A DNA stretch of 64,000 nt from Jaenimonas drosophilae (lineage: Eukaryota; Euglenozoa; Kinetoplastea; Trypanosomatida; Trypanosomatidae): the NCBI GenBank assembly GCA_030849065.1, contig JASAON010001649.1, positions 1 to 64,000 on the forward strand. Reading direction: 5' to 3'. This document shows positions 7,653 through 18,000 of the stretch, in pieces. Under the pieces are notes generated by a model that worked only from the letters and a program-made list of their open reading frames with translations, was not told where the DNA came from and did no database searches. The position numbers and the translations under genes were made by a program. Within the stretch, counting starts at the first letter, position 1. Every line of letters begins with the position of its first letter.

Positions 7653-9446
7653 ATGCTCCGATGTAGGCAACTGCTAGTTTCTGCGAGAAAAAAGGTGGCG
7701 CGGAAGGAGAAATTGACACCAAACAGGAAGCTAATCACCGATGGCCCCACCATGCTATCATCCGTCACAAATGTTCCTTTCTCACCAGCTTGCCAGCAGA
7801 AACTGCAGCAGGTTGCTCTCGACAAAAAGTTTGGGAGCAGGTTTTGGTTGACACAACCACAGTCACGCCGAACGTGCAACGCAACAGTGCTACCGGGTCA
7901 GGTTCCCACCACCATCTATCTTCATGTAGAGGAGGTAATACCACTGAGGGCCCTTCCACGTGGAGTTCAAAAAAGAATCCTTGAAGAGTTTCCTCCGTTT
8001 TTTGGGTCTGGAGTGGGCATTTTATCTGAGCGTGACAAATGGCGTGCAGTTACAGCAGAGAGACTAATTCGATTGCTGAATCCCAAGGAAGAGGACCGGT
8101 GCTTGTGCCTCGATGTAAACTTCGCCAAGCATCTTGAAATTCCATTCAATAAGAAGGATATCGTGGATGTGAGGCCTGCCAGTTCAGTGCAGGTGTTTAA
8201 TGCTGAGCAGCTTGATGATCCCTACAAGGGAGAACCAATGAAGGGACTAGCACTCAGTGCATCAACAGGAAAGCGCTTTGGTCAACCTGCTCACGATATT
8301 CTGCTAGGCGTTGGAATAATGAGAGGCTACACTTCACCTATGTGGGTAGCACAGAACCAACTGAAGAACCTTAATTTGGAGGTAAATCCGACAAAGAGTG
8401 GGGAATCTGTAACTGCTCCAAATATGAGTGGGCTCATTGTTTCCTTGTCAGCAATTCCAAAAACATGCCAGAAGGAGCTTCTTCAGGAACTAAAGGCAAG
8501 TCACCCAGATGCTTTTGGTCGAGACATGTTCTTCATATACAATGTTAATCGCTGGGAGGTAACTCGAACGAGAGGATTGGTGAAGCACATGACTATCATA
8601 GGCGACAAGTTGTATCCGTTTCATTTTGTGAACGTGAACGATTTGCTTTTGTTGAAGCCTTGTTACGCAAAAGGGTTAGAACCTGTGCTCCAATTCAAAG
8701 AACCTATCGGGACATCGATTCTCGAGCTGGGCCCTGGTGACGCCAGCAAGACAAGCTCTTCGGCAGTTCAACATGGCAAAGTATTTGACTATTTTTTTGC
8801 AGAAGACGTTACGATGAAGAAATACTATAACGCCTGCTGCATGACAAAGCCCCACCTTGCTGTTCCTTCCGTACGGCCGATCGCAATAGTCAATGGAAGG
8901 CTTCTAGGGCGTCGAGATGAAACAGCTTTGAGAAACTTTGCGTTTGCCAACAAGTTGTCCAGTCCGGTTTGGGTGAGCCAATGGGGAGCACGTCGATTGG
9001 GCGTTTCGATCAATCCCAAGTACCGGGCGAAGTTTGCTGTCATTGGTGCAGAAGCAACAGGATTCAGTTCGGACGAAGAAAGTGAAGAGGGTTTCTTCAA
9101 CATTGACGATTTCGCGAACCCTGAAGAAATTCTGTCAGTATTTCCCAAGGCAAGCAAACGCGTCCATTTTCTTCTTGATTCCAAGTGGCGCCCAGTACTA
9201 GGAAAGCTCCGACAGGAGTACCTTTCTTCTCTCCGTCGAAAAAGCCCACTGTGGGTGTCAATGAACGAGTGTATGATGTCAGGATTTTCTCCCAAGCCGG
9301 GCGTACCTCCATGTCGATACCCTGGCCGAAAGGGAAAAGGAAAGACTCAAGGGACAAAGCTTTACAACTCGCAGTACACAACCGACCCTGTCCGCGTCAT
9401 CGGGCTCTCTACTGTCTATACAAGGCCACAGGGAGTGACTCTATAA
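7653..9446 (+). CDS. Repeat protein with SPxWVS motifs, likely mitochondrial
   Basis: A 597-residue protein that I cannot assign to a named family. The N-terminus (MLRCRQLLVSARKKVARK) is basic, amphipathic and free of acidic residues, as in mitochondrial presequences. The body contains diverged repeats around a motif: GSRFWLTQ, TSPMWVAQNQLKNLNL, SSPVWVSQWGARRLGV and KSPLWVSMNECMMSGF. Other recurring elements resemble RGVQKRILEEF and KTCQKELLQEL, each followed by a conserved tryptophan. An acidic stretch (SSDEESEE) lies near residue 475. A role in mitochondrial RNA processing or ribosome assembly would fit kinetoplastid biology but is only a guess. The ATG at 7653 lies two bases after an AG acceptor. 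Confidence 0.65.
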   Translation: MLRCRQLLVSARKKVARKEKLTPNRKLITDGPTMLSSVTNVPFSPACQQKLQQVALDKKFGSRFWLTQPQSRRTCNATVLPGQVPTTIYLHVEEVIPLRALPRGVQKRILEEFPPFFGSGVGILSERDKWRAVTAERLIRLLNPKEEDRCLCLDVNFAKHLEIPFNKKDIVDVRPASSVQVFNAEQLDDPYKGEPMKGLALSASTGKRFGQPAHDILLGVGIMRGYTSPMWVAQNQLKNLNLEVNPTKSGESVTAPNMSGLIVSLSAIPKTCQKELLQELKASHPDAFGRDMFFIYNVNRWEVTRTRGLVKHMTIIGDKLYPFHFVNVNDLLLLKPCYAKGLEPVLQFKEPIGTSILELGPGDASKTSSSAVQHGKVFDYFFAEDVTMKKYYNACCMTKPHLAVPSVRPIAIVNGRLLGRRDETALRNFAFANKLSSPVWVSQWGARRLGVSINPKYRAKFAVIGAEATGFSSDEESEEGFFNIDDFANPEEILSVFPKASKRVHFLLDSKWRPVLGKLRQEYLSSLRRKSPLWVSMNECMMSGFSPKPGVPPCRYPGRKGKGKTQGTKLYNSQYTTDPVRVIGLSTVYTRPQGVTL

Positions 9447-9626
9447 GTGATGAATCTGTATGGCGACTTACCATAGATGACTAGAAGGAGATTTCTTATG
9501 TTCTGCTCTCAGTTTACTACGTGCTAGTGTCCTGCGGATATTCCACCTGAAAGATGCCTTAACTGCTTTTAAAAAAGTCTTCTTTGATGGTAGAGACCCT
9601 ATCCTAGGTCAACCACTGTCACATCA

Positions 9627-11315
9627 ATGATTGCTGGAAAGTTTGAGAAGAGACCGATCACAACTGTAGCTCCAATGCGAGCGAGCAGTGTTGCTCCATC
9701 AAGGAGTGATTTTCGACGTGTGCAGCTTCCACCAAGGCAGTGCCATACGCCCAGAGTGAATTCTTCCCATCTTTCTTCCGCATCGGCTTCGGAGCCACCT
9801 GCATGCATTCGAAGGAGGCAAACTGGGGGAAATTGTGTGCCTCGGAGTTCACACCTCTCTGTTAACAAGGCTGGTGGCATTCATCGAGGACACCTAGACC
9901 AAAAGAAACACTACATTGTTGGAACAATGGAGCGTTGTGGCCTTATCTACGAAGAGGTGGCCCGGCAACTTCTGGCGACTGGATCGTGGACCAGAACTCA
10001 CGTTCGGCAGCGAGCCATCACGAAGTCGTTTTTCGCCCTCGAAACCCAACGCGATTTGTGTGATGAAACGGTTCATCTCCTTCTTGGTGAGAAGACTCCA
10101 ATGGAGCGCTTAATTCGAGAACGACGCAACATGTGCGCCCGGTTAGCGCGTGTGAATCGGAATAGCATAGATGCTAAAAACAAGCTTTCTAGATATGGTT
10201 CGTTCTCTTTGAGACCGATACCAGCACTTCGAAGTCGTATACCTATGGGAAGCAATGACGACGGAGTTCCACGAGTAATTGATTATGTAGAAAACTTGCA
10301 CTGTCTTACCTTAAAAAGTAGCATGGTTTCCACCCTGCTGGATTATCATCACAATAACTGGGATGAACTTGGACTGTACACACCGCGGACGTACCATTTG
10401 GTGTCGCAGAGCCTTCGAGAGGATGAGCGAGAGCAGCTAAAGGATACAGTCCGTGGGGCGGGTAGGAAACATATGTGGATTGCCAAGAGTTCCTACGGCT
10501 GCCACGGGGACAACATCGAAATATTTTCTGGTGACGCAAGCGGTGTAGCGGAACTCCTGAAGTTTGTTGACGGCCAAACTAGAGCTTCAGTGTGGGTTGC
10601 ACAGCAGTACATCGATTATCCATTACTTTATCATAAGCGCAAGTTTGACGTTCGTTGTTGGGTTTTGTTTCTGCGAAACTCAAATCAAATTTTTATGCAC
10701 GAGAGTCTCGTGATGCGAACCAGTAGTGTTATCTATGACCGCGATACAGCAACATCGAGGTCATCGAATGCTCGATTGTGCCACATCACAAATCACAGTG
10801 TGCAAAAGGAAAGCAAGTTCTACTCCAAGTATGAGGAAGGAAATGAGCTCTGGAGGGAGCATCTTGATGGCCTCGTTCGCTTCAAGGCGACGAAGCTTCT
10901 GGAGTCAGAGGAGACGACATGTGATGACAGCGATTCCCGACACACTACTGGGATGGATGGAGTTCCTGATGTGGTTCGCTGGTGTTTGTTAAATGGCAAC
11001 GTGACGCTACGTAGTGCAATTCTTCCTCAGTTTTCCAAGATAATTGTGAACTCGATATTGGCAGCCCAGAAGCGCATACCTCCGGAGCCAGATAGCCCAC
11101 CAACGCACACATTTCAGCTGCTGGGGTACGATTTTCTAATTGATGACCGGCTAAAGGTTTGGCTTCTTGAAATCAATGGGGCGCCAGGTGGAGCGGAGCA
11201 CCATTTGCCCCAAGTGGCAGCAGATGTCATTGACCTGGCAATTTCTCCCTTCTTTCCCACAGCTTCAGGAGCTACGAAACGACGCAACGGGTTCACCAAA
11301 ATTTTTCCAAGGTGA
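9627..11315 (+). CDS. TTL: Tubulin-tyrosine ligase
   Basis: A 562-residue ATP-grasp ligase that re-adds tyrosine to the C-terminus of detyrosinated alpha-tubulin. Motifs match classical TTL closely: WIAKSSYGCHGDNIEIF (near residue 285), YPLLYHKRKFDVRCWVL, the pair CHITNHSVQKE and KYEEGNELW, and the metal/ATP-binding end FQLLGYDFLID then VWLLEINGAPGG (near 515). The first 180 residues are a longer, Arg/Ser-rich extension than in animal TTL. An acidic loop with DDSDSRH interrupts the fold around residue 430. It could instead be a TTL-like polyglutamylase, but the match to TTL proper is stronger. Confidence 0.87.
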   Translation: MIAGKFEKRPITTVAPMRASSVAPSRSDFRRVQLPPRQCHTPRVNSSHLSSASASEPPACIRRRQTGGNCVPRSSHLSVNKAGGIHRGHLDQKKHYIVGTMERCGLIYEEVARQLLATGSWTRTHVRQRAITKSFFALETQRDLCDETVHLLLGEKTPMERLIRERRNMCARLARVNRNSIDAKNKLSRYGSFSLRPIPALRSRIPMGSNDDGVPRVIDYVENLHCLTLKSSMVSTLLDYHHNNWDELGLYTPRTYHLVSQSLREDEREQLKDTVRGAGRKHMWIAKSSYGCHGDNIEIFSGDASGVAELLKFVDGQTRASVWVAQQYIDYPLLYHKRKFDVRCWVLFLRNSNQIFMHESLVMRTSSVIYDRDTATSRSSNARLCHITNHSVQKESKFYSKYEEGNELWREHLDGLVRFKATKLLESEETTCDDSDSRHTTGMDGVPDVVRWCLLNGNVTLRSAILPQFSKIIVNSILAAQKRIPPEPDSPPTHTFQLLGYDFLIDDRLKVWLLEINGAPGGAEHHLPQVAADVIDLAISPFFPTASGATKRRNGFTKIFPR

Positions 11316-11531
11316 GATAGTCCTGACAGATATGTGGTGGTGCGTGCGCGTATGGGCTGGATTGGCCCGATACTAATCACGTAGATGCTAATACCGGTAA
11401 CAATCGCTTAACAACATTTTGCATATCCTCTATGCTGACAATCAGTTTATTCTCTGGGAGGATTTTTGGTGGAAGAGAGGATGACCGTCATTGGACATGA
11501 TGGCCATAGTTTCTTCTTCTTTCTTCGTCTT

Positions 11532-11533
11532 AG
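11532..11533 (+). promoter_or_regulatory. Predicted spliced-leader acceptor, PAXX-like gene
   Basis: A long pyrimidine run (about 11509-11531, 'tttcttcttctttcttcgtct') ends in TAG 26 bases before the ATG at 11559. It is one of the clearest acceptors in the window. Confidence 0.6.
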
Positions 11534-11558
11534 ATACTCGCCATAAAGGCGCTCTGCG

Positions 11559-12380
11559 ATGTCACTTGCAGCGCTGAGTGAGATCCGGCGTGGCATTCAT
11601 GAGGGCGGAGGGTTCGCATATTCTGCTGCCCAGTTCTGTCAGGATGGAAAGCTATCTGTCCATCCAAAATTCTATTTCGCGGCGCTGGGGGTTGGCAGCA
11701 GGTTTGCTTCTGCTCCGATGGACGCCGGGTGGTGTGAATCGTCTGCCTCGAATTCAATGAACGCACCAGAAACCGCTCAACAAGATGAGTCCGATGAAAG
11801 CGATGTGTTGGGCAAAACTACCGATGCCGTGACTGCACTTTTATGCGTTGTATCCGACTGGAAAGAGAGAACCTACAGTTGTTGCATCTCCTTACAGGAT
11901 ATTTGCACTCCAGTCACTCACGGAGAGAAGTCTGAATCATCATTTCGTGTGCGTGGAACCGTCCCGAGCTGGAGGTTTTTTTTCTCTACCTTCTTTCGGC
12001 AAGTTTCTGAAGGGAAATTCATTGTGGCGCAAAGGAGCGAGCATGAGCCAATAATCGTGGAGGTGACAAGCCTCATGTGTCAACTGTCTCTGAATAGGGT
12101 GGAGCGAGGTATTGCAGCTGCTTCGATGCTTGTGTGGCTCGGACGGAAGTTAGGGGACAAGCTGATCGCCTCCTCAACGCTCGCAAAGATGTCTTCATCC
12201 CAAGTTCCTTCTCAACCGCTTAATGATTGTTCTCTGAGACCAGAGGACCGCTCTGCTATGGTTTCATCTGAGAGTGATAAGCCAGCGGCTCCTGCTATTG
12301 CGTCAGCCAACCGAGTCAACTTGGTTAATCCACAATTTCGGGGTGAGTTGAAGCGTAGGAGAGGCATCAAGTTTAGCTGA
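11559..12380 (+). CDS. PAXX-like protein, candidate NHEJ factor
   Basis: A 273-residue protein. The C-terminal tail NLVNPQFRGELKRRRGIKF (residues 254-272) closely resembles the Ku-binding tail of vertebrate PAXX, with the pattern L-[IV]-N-P-x-F-[KR] ... basic ... G-[VI]-x-F. Before the tail, a beta-rich globular part (about 85-185) has the alternating strands expected of an XRCC4/XLF/PAXX head. A helical segment (LNRVERGIAAASMLVWLGRKL) sits where the stalk should be, then a Ser/Pro-rich linker of about 50 residues. Residues 1-80 are a family-atypical extension. In animals PAXX binds Ku at DNA ends and aids ligation. The assignment rests mainly on the tail and domain order. Confidence 0.55.
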   Translation: MSLAALSEIRRGIHEGGGFAYSAAQFCQDGKLSVHPKFYFAALGVGSRFASAPMDAGWCESSASNSMNAPETAQQDESDESDVLGKTTDAVTALLCVVSDWKERTYSCCISLQDICTPVTHGEKSESSFRVRGTVPSWRFFFSTFFRQVSEGKFIVAQRSEHEPIIVEVTSLMCQLSLNRVERGIAAASMLVWLGRKLGDKLIASSTLAKMSSSQVPSQPLNDCSLRPEDRSAMVSSESDKPAAPAIASANRVNLVNPQFRGELKRRRGIKFS

Positions 12381-12645
12381 AGCTACCGCATGTAGGTCAG
12401 ATATCCATGTCTTTCTTGCTGTTTGTGCTGCTGTTGTCGCGGGTATACCATCGCTTTATTGCGAGCGGCCGCTCCCCCGACAATGTAGCAACTGGATTTG
12501 TGTTTCCCGAGCACTTGAATTAGACATGGTCACTGCTCTTTATGCAGCGTGGACTTTGATTTCAATTGGTCTTTTCTCCTTCGCTATCTGCTCAAAAAGT
12601 TCTATTTATTCGGTGAAAAAAGTGACATACATAGTTGCCCGACGA

Positions 12646-14817
12646 ATGCGTGCCCGCGATGTTGTGATTGTCGTAGCCGCTGTGCTCTTCTGCATATTTG
12701 GTTGGTCTCAAGAAGGATCGCTGAACTTTCAGCGGGCCTTCAAAATCACCCTTACTGACGTCAGCGACCATGTCATTGCGAAGCCCATTGTTGTCGACCC
12801 GGAGGGTCGCGGTGAGCCTGTGCTGTTGGCGAGCATATCCTTTGGCGAGCTTAGCAAGTTTGAGACGCGGTTCACCCGTCGTAACATTGAGAACGTTTTT
12901 GTTCCAATGACTGCAAAAGCAAGCGTAGTCGTAGAGGGCCGCATCATTGGCATAGGAGCCGGGTCACTGGATCTGGACAAAGGTGGGAGAAAAGTTGCTG
13001 CAGTTCTAACTGATGACTACAGACTTGTTGCCATTGATATCGCCAAGTTTGAGATTATTTGGTCGGCGGAGGTGCTCCCCATAGCAGCTTGGATGAACGT
13101 GTTCCACGCGTCGGTCTCTGTAGTCCCTGAGCGCGTCTACGAGGAGGATCACGGGATGATCACCATCGCCGTCCGGGCCTTGGATGCCGATAGAACCCCG
13201 TCAACACTCTTTGCTGCATTTAACGGTCGCGATGGAGAACTGCGCTGGCGCTATTTTTCCGACTCCGTGAGCACTGCGACGTTATCGGCAACTGGAATCA
13301 AGGGAAAAGATGGGTGGCCAATGTTTCCATCCATTGGTGATGCTGCTAACCACACGCAACGGGTATCCGTGAAAGAAGGTTCTCAAACAAACAAGATCAG
13401 CCGACTGTTTGAGCAGCCATTTTCAGCATACCGAGAGGTTCTCTCGAGCGCGCTACCACATTCCTACTCGCACCCGTGGGACGCACAGCTTCGCCCTCAT
13501 GTGTTCTTTCGATCCAAGAGCCAACCAAAGGCAGCCGCCCGTCGGACGTCTGGTGGGAAGGTCACGGTACGATACAATGATCGCGTTATTCGCGTTGACC
13601 GCGAGGACTACGGTCAGCTTGGTGACAAACTAGCGGAGTGGACTGCTGGACGAGGGCGGCAGCTTGGCCAACGCCGGAAGCACACGCGCCGTCGCCGCCC
13701 AGCCAACGTTTTCGTGTACCACGGAAAACATGGTATTGAGGTCGTTCATCTTTTCACTGGAAGCACCATCACAACTGTTGCCCCTCTCAAGGAGTACACA
13801 ACCGTGTATCATGACCTCAACGATGACTTCACAATCGATGCCATATCTACGAGTATTGGTCCGCGGGTTGCCACTCATTCAAGGCACGGTGTTGATCTGC
13901 TTGACGATTGCCTGGGCACTGTCCATACTGGTATTCCATTGGCTGAAGATGAAGTTCTCAATGTCACCATCTGTGACACCCAAGGCTTCTTGGGCAACCT
14001 GGGTCTTCTGCACAACTTTTTGGACGGAAATGTTCGTGGTGAGGAGGGATCCGGAGCTCTCCACGCGCTCGAGCTTCTTGGCAGCCGCAATATAGTCTCG
14101 AAGTCCACACGGAGTGTGACACCATTGATCGTACAAACCAACAGTGTCAAGGGGCCAGATCTTTTGCAGGTGGAGCGCATGGCTGTGTTTTTAATAAATA
14201 GCGGACTGGTCACGTGCGTAGATTCATCAAGGAAACGAGTACTGTGGCGCACACAAACAGACGCCACTTTTGAGCATGTACGCAAGGATAGGGGGGCAGA
14301 TGCCATTATGACAAATGCTGATGAAGAAGAGAAAGAAAGTAGAGCGAACCCATATCCACATTTGGGAACGTACTCCCTTCATCAACGGCGTCCCTCAGAC
14401 GATGTGGAGTACATGGGAACGCTCAAAACGAGCTACAGCCAAACTGATCCGTATGTGCTGGCTGTAGGCGTGGATCATTTAGTGGCTATCAATGCGCGAA
14501 GTGGGAGAATTGAGCGGTCCGTGGACTTGGATGAGGCACCACTGGGCCCTGTTGTGGTGTCCGACTTCAATGGCGACGGGAGCAATGACGTTATTGTTGT
14601 TTCTGGGCAACACATTTACGGATTCGTTGGTAGCACCCAGGCATCGGCAGACACAGTCACGTCTTTGATGGTTCTAATGGTTGCACTATTGCTGCTGCTG
14701 TTCTTCTCCCGCGAGGGTCACGCCAAACATGATGACCCTGAACTCAGTGGCTTGCCTACCATGCATCAGCCGAGTGTCCCATCGAGGCCGCAGATTCATA
14801 AACGCTCCACTGATTAG
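12646..14817 (+). CDS. FG-GAP repeat type I membrane protein
   Basis: A 723-residue protein with an N-terminal hydrophobic segment acting as signal peptide or anchor (DVVIVVAAVLFCIFGW) and a second transmembrane segment near residues 670-690 (SLMVLMVALLLLLFF), followed by a tail of about 35 residues. Between them lies a large, probably lumenal or extracellular beta-propeller-like region. Its FG-GAP/integrin-alpha-like calcium loop is DFNGDGSNDVIVV near 638. FAAFNGRDGELRWRYF and AINARSGRIERSVDL resemble propeller blades. Loops rich in Arg are present (GRGRQLGQRRKHTRRRR). The partner is unknown. An earlier in-frame ATG at 12526 adds 40 residues with another hydrophobic stretch; I prefer 12646 because a pyrimidine run and AGs lie between the two. 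Confidence 0.72.
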   Translation: MRARDVVIVVAAVLFCIFGWSQEGSLNFQRAFKITLTDVSDHVIAKPIVVDPEGRGEPVLLASISFGELSKFETRFTRRNIENVFVPMTAKASVVVEGRIIGIGAGSLDLDKGGRKVAAVLTDDYRLVAIDIAKFEIIWSAEVLPIAAWMNVFHASVSVVPERVYEEDHGMITIAVRALDADRTPSTLFAAFNGRDGELRWRYFSDSVSTATLSATGIKGKDGWPMFPSIGDAANHTQRVSVKEGSQTNKISRLFEQPFSAYREVLSSALPHSYSHPWDAQLRPHVFFRSKSQPKAAARRTSGGKVTVRYNDRVIRVDREDYGQLGDKLAEWTAGRGRQLGQRRKHTRRRRPANVFVYHGKHGIEVVHLFTGSTITTVAPLKEYTTVYHDLNDDFTIDAISTSIGPRVATHSRHGVDLLDDCLGTVHTGIPLAEDEVLNVTICDTQGFLGNLGLLHNFLDGNVRGEEGSGALHALELLGSRNIVSKSTRSVTPLIVQTNSVKGPDLLQVERMAVFLINSGLVTCVDSSRKRVLWRTQTDATFEHVRKDRGADAIMTNADEEEKESRANPYPHLGTYSLHQRRPSDDVEYMGTLKTSYSQTDPYVLAVGVDHLVAINARSGRIERSVDLDEAPLGPVVVSDFNGDGSNDVIVVSGQHIYGFVGSTQASADTVTSLMVLMVALLLLLFFSREGHAKHDDPELSGLPTMHQPSVPSRPQIHKRSTD

Positions 14818-15045
14818 TGTGTGTATGAGTGTGTGTATGTGTGTGGGGGGGGGGCAATCTGGTGAGGTTGCTTCTGGACATTAGGAGTGGGTCTTCCATC
14901 TGCCAGAAGACGCCAGCTACAAGTTGCAGTTTTCTACAGAGCTTTCATGACGATAGCAAAGCGTTTTTTGTGTGGCTTGAATGCTGCAGATTACCCTTCC
15001 TCCTTATCTACTCAACATCTTTTTTGTCGTTGTTAACTTTCTCCA

Positions 15046-15047
15046 AG
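15046..15047 (+). promoter_or_regulatory. Predicted spliced-leader acceptor, USP gene
   Basis: A pyrimidine-rich stretch (14993-15045) ends in 'ctccaag', with the AG nine bases before the ATG at 15056. It lies downstream of another in-frame ATG (14981), arguing against that longer start. Confidence 0.5.
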
Positions 15048-15055
15048 GTTTCGTA

Positions 15056-18000
15056 ATGATCTCTATGAGCACCTCTGGTGACGTTCCCGAGGACCAGGAT
15101 GCTCAGATTTCAACCTCTGTCTCTGAAGTTAGTGACGGCGAGAGGCTAATTCACTTAACAGTAGCACGTCTAATGGCGGATGACTTGTTGCCAAAGGCAC
15201 GAAAATTAGGCTGTCTCAGCTCACGTGAGAAGTTCAAAAAGATGCGTCAAGATATTGAGTCCGTCCTCGCAGAGGTCCAGAATGAAGAACTTGATCACGG
15301 AAGTGCTGTTGTACCAAAGGTAACAGTAGCACAGATACGTAATCTCCTCATGGAGGAGCTGAAGGGCTACCTACATGAAAACACGGAACACGACAGATTT
15401 GGCGATATTGTTCGAACCTCAAGCGGCACAATTATGCAACGTCGTTGCGAACAACTAGATACACTCACTCTCAGTCTTCTCGAGGCTTACATGAGCAGTG
15501 ACGACGAGATTCAATCAATTAAGCACCTATTTGCCATTGTACAAGTGGATGTGGAGGCTTGGCTTGTCTCCGTCATACCCCTATCTAGCCTGCTGTGTCA
15601 AAGATCTGCTCGCTCTCTGTTGGCCGATATTCAGGAGATCATGGAGCACAGCGATTGCAAACTAGATTTTTTTGTCTGTTTGCGACATCTGTGCAGATCC
15701 ATTTCGGTCGATCGAAATGAGGCTCACGAAACCCGAGGAATCGCCGTACCGCATGCGTGGTTGGATGAGCTTCTACAGTGGGTATTGAATCCAAGCAATG
15801 AGTGCCAGTTGCGACCGATTGACACCTTCTCCTATGTGATAGAGAGAGGCGACGGCGACTGGGAGGTCAGGCAGGAGGATGTTGACGTAGTTCCCGAGGC
15901 TCTGTTTGATTTCTTCTCCCTCTGCTTCGGCTCTGACATCCGGCACCCATGCTACGGCTCCTTTTCCAGGAAAGATCAGCTCATACTAGCTAACCCTGAG
16001 GCGATCTGCCGCGTGGAAGTTTCTTTTGTGCTACCTGATGGGACGCGCATCGAAACCCCCTGCAGAGAGACAACCGTCAAGGCACCACTCACAGAAGTCA
16101 TTCGCTGTGCCTTTTTTAGTCAGTCAGATCGCCATGATAGTCTTCTCTCATTGGAATGCGCCATTTGCGCATACGCATCTCTGGGAACAAGCGAGATATT
16201 GGAGGTGCGTATGTGCCACAATAGCGGATGCGTGGAACCTTCGGACTCGAGCATCTGCTCAAGTGGAGAGGTGGCTCTCCGTGATTTAGTGACCACACCG
16301 GTTGGGAAATTCGAGTCAACGGGTGACCATCGCGCCATTCATGTGTTGGGGCTAGAGGTTCACTTTGTTCCCTCCAAGGATGAGCAGAACCCGACTACCC
16401 ATTTTGACCTTGTGGAAAATCGGGGCTTGTGTGGGCTCTACAATTTAGGAAATACCTGCTACATGAACAGTGCGCTACAATGTTTGTCGCACCTTGATGC
16501 ATTCCGTGACGGCTTGATGTCGCTTCCGGTTTCAGAGATACCGAGGGCTCACGTCACGACGGAGTTGATTGCTCTACTGTGTGGTATGTGGTCAGGGGTG
16601 AATAAAGTGGCTCGAGCGCAGAACCTCAAGCTTGCTGTGAGTAAAAAGTCGAATCGGTTTAGTGGCTATGATCAGGAGGACGCCAGCGAATTTCTGGAAA
16701 TTTTGCTCGACTGTATTCACGACGAACTGAACTTGGTCACCACTCGGAAGTATCGCCAGCGTGAAGACTCCGACTCGACAATCGCAGCCCAAGTGCTGTC
16801 GGACATCTACTGGGCCGATTTTCTGGAGAACAACCGCAGCTTCATCCCTCCGCTATTGTTCCAACAAACCAAAACAACACTTACCTGTGCCCAGTGCTCT
16901 CATTGCAGTGTTGTGTACGACAGCAATCTCACGCTATCGGTAAACATCGTGGAGCCTCCAACGCTCACAATGGTCAATGTTCACCTGTCCGTGGATGCCC
17001 TTTCTTCATGTGGTCAAGGCTCTGGATTAGGCAGCCAAGTAGCTCCAATTTCTCAGTACGTGACGGTAGAGCTGTCGGTTCGCGTTGCTCAGCAGCAAGA
17101 TGGAAATCTGTATCGTGTCGATGTGGAGGATGCATTAAATTATAAACTCCGCACGAGTCTCACCCTATTTGACTCAATCAAGGAGGTTGCCGGAGATGAC
17201 TGTGTGATGGAGGACTGTCGAGACGCGTGGGTGTGCTCCCTGCTGTGCCCAGATGTTCTTGCGAGGGATTGTGGGACGCTGTACGCTATGGCAAGGCAGC
17301 GCCGCCCAGCGGATAATGAAGCATTAGCAAAGAAGTCTGTACAGGCCGTAGAGGTGTGGTTCTTCGCTCAAACCCCTGGTGGCCACTCTCTTGTGACCGT
17401 TGAGGAGGTGCTCATTGACCTGCGCTCAGACACGAAGTCCGAGAAGAGTGTTGAGTCCAGTTGGTGCGACATAGTTGTCAAGCGTGCGCAGGAGGTAGCA
17501 GAAGCTGTGCAGAAAAGTAACAACGTGATTCCCCTTTACGGGAATGATGTGTTACAACCGGAGGATCTCTCACCGATTGTTGTCACCGGTTTTGCAGATC
17601 CACCAAGCACCATCCATGATGCTCCGCACTCGCTCTCAGGGATTGAGTGCGGGCTGAATTTGGGGAGCTTGATGAGCTATGACAACATTACAGAGGATGT
17701 CATTCAGGATTGGGTGCGTCTAAGCGCGGAAATTGATGCCGGTCCTGTACGACAATTCTGTGTGGTTGTGGGGGATGGGGGTTTCGGGTGGAGGACTCAA
17801 AGCGAACAGTTTCGCTTACGACACTGGAGTGACCGCCAGCAGTTGTGGGGCTGTGGGAGCGATGATGAAAAGGGCTGCACATTGGCAGAGTGCGTGGAGA
17901 GTACGTTTGTGCGCGAGGTCCTTGCTGGAAGTGATGAGTGGTACTGCCCTGAGTGCAAAACACATCGTGAAGCCACCATGGAGCGGAGCTTATTTCGACT

